A DNA stretch of 64,000 nucleotides. It comes from Bin55 sp028819195 (GTDB lineage Bacteria > Pseudomonadota > Gammaproteobacteria > Pseudomonadales > Azotimanducaceae). Every line of letters begins with the position of its first letter. Position 1 is the first letter of the stretch. A program made the position numbers and the translations under genes. Positions 63,777-64,000 of the stretch are shown here, piece by piece. The notes beneath the pieces were generated by a model, which saw only the letters and a program-made list of their open reading frames with translations, was not told the DNA's origin and ran no database searches. The stretch lies in contig JAPPMF010000012.1 of assembly GCA_028819195.1 (NCBI GenBank), positions 124,001 to 188,000 on the forward strand. The letters run 5' to 3'.

Positions 63777-64000
63777 TTATAGATTTTGTTCACCGACGGG
63801 TTTTAAAACAAACTCTTTCGCAAGTGTAGCGTCCTTGGCAGCTTTTTTATTAACTTATAAAGATCATTATTAGGGCTTCGCAGTTGTCTGGACCAAGATT
63901 GAAGATAGCTAGCATGTTACATTTCTCCATCAACGCCTAACTCAGCTATTAACTCTTCAACAGCGTAGGTGTCGTCTCCCCATTGTTCATGTTGCTTCCG
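63777..64000 (-). pseudogene. decayed ArdC-like antirestriction protein (5' part outside window)
   Basis: Read from the right edge, the frame gives W-G-D-D-T-Y-A-V-E-E-L-I-A-E-L-G, the ArdC/polyvalent metallopeptidase pattern. The expected continuation (A-A-F-L-C-A) is missing, and a TAA follows after V-D-G-E-M. In the same frame, directly after the stop, comes H-A-S-Y-L-Q-S-W, the next conserved block. A further shift of one base at a run of six A (63843-63848) would be needed to read A-A-K-D-A-T-L-A-K-E-F-V-L-K-P to the TAA at 63777. The internal deletion, nonsense codon and frameshift together suggest a pseudogene. Family assignment rests on motif memory only. Confidence 0.5.

Overview
The window looks like a chromosomal segment of a gammaproteobacterium. 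Three syntenic blocks support this: tRNA-Pro/Arg/His followed by tig-clpP-clpX-hupB-ppiD and then rnhA-dnaQ; folC, a SPOR-domain protein, cvpA and purF in a row; and folD next to lpxH, together with NfuA, SohB, NhaB, MiaE and a MetH of the usual length. The base composition leans to A+T, and several genes seem to start with TTG or GTG. I do not name a genus.

Layout. 1-319 is the 3' end of an acetoacetyl-CoA synthetase. 784-2642 (-) holds a small membrane protein and a DNA methyltransferase fused to an HNH nuclease. 2908-8480 (-) holds a threonine dehydratase and a four-gene MacB/FtsX-type ABC efflux set (adaptor, ATPase, two permeases). 8756-10973 holds a class I fumarase and a divergent 3-methyladenine DNA glycosylase. 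11247-14910 (+) encodes a heterodimeric ABC exporter. 14948-18746 (-) holds two tandem paralogous membrane-anchored repeat proteins of unknown function. 19213-21663 (+) holds an AruH-like aminotransferase and a divergent C15-family peptidase. 21674-30436 is a branched-chain amino-acid type ABC transporter with an acyl-CoA ligase and a serine hydrolase. 30658-33503 holds a porin, a secreted unknown and nfuA; then come metH, a Ddn-like protein, a CPA2 antiporter, sodC, a YhdH/AcuI-type reductase, sohB and nhaB. 44182-58202 is the housekeeping core described above. 58611-64000 (-) is accessory: a 1692-residue single-chain restriction-modification enzyme of the type ISP kind, and an apparently decayed ArdC-like antirestriction gene at the edge.

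Functions. The core region groups protein quality control (trigger factor, ClpXP, PpiD), purine and folate metabolism (PurF, FolC, FolD), lipid A synthesis (LpxH) and tRNA modification (MiaE). The lon gene usually found between clpX and hupB is absent here. The accD gene often found beside folC is not seen either; the restriction-modification gene occupies that side. The strongest leads for a second look are the G9 tract inside the type ISP gene (possible phase variation), the methyltransferase-HNH fusion, the imperfect direct repeat flanking sodC (a scar of insertion or duplication), the tandem W-x-x-D-P repeat proteins, a C15 peptidase with Ser in place of the catalytic Cys, and an efflux adaptor whose conserved N-terminus seems to start at ATA.
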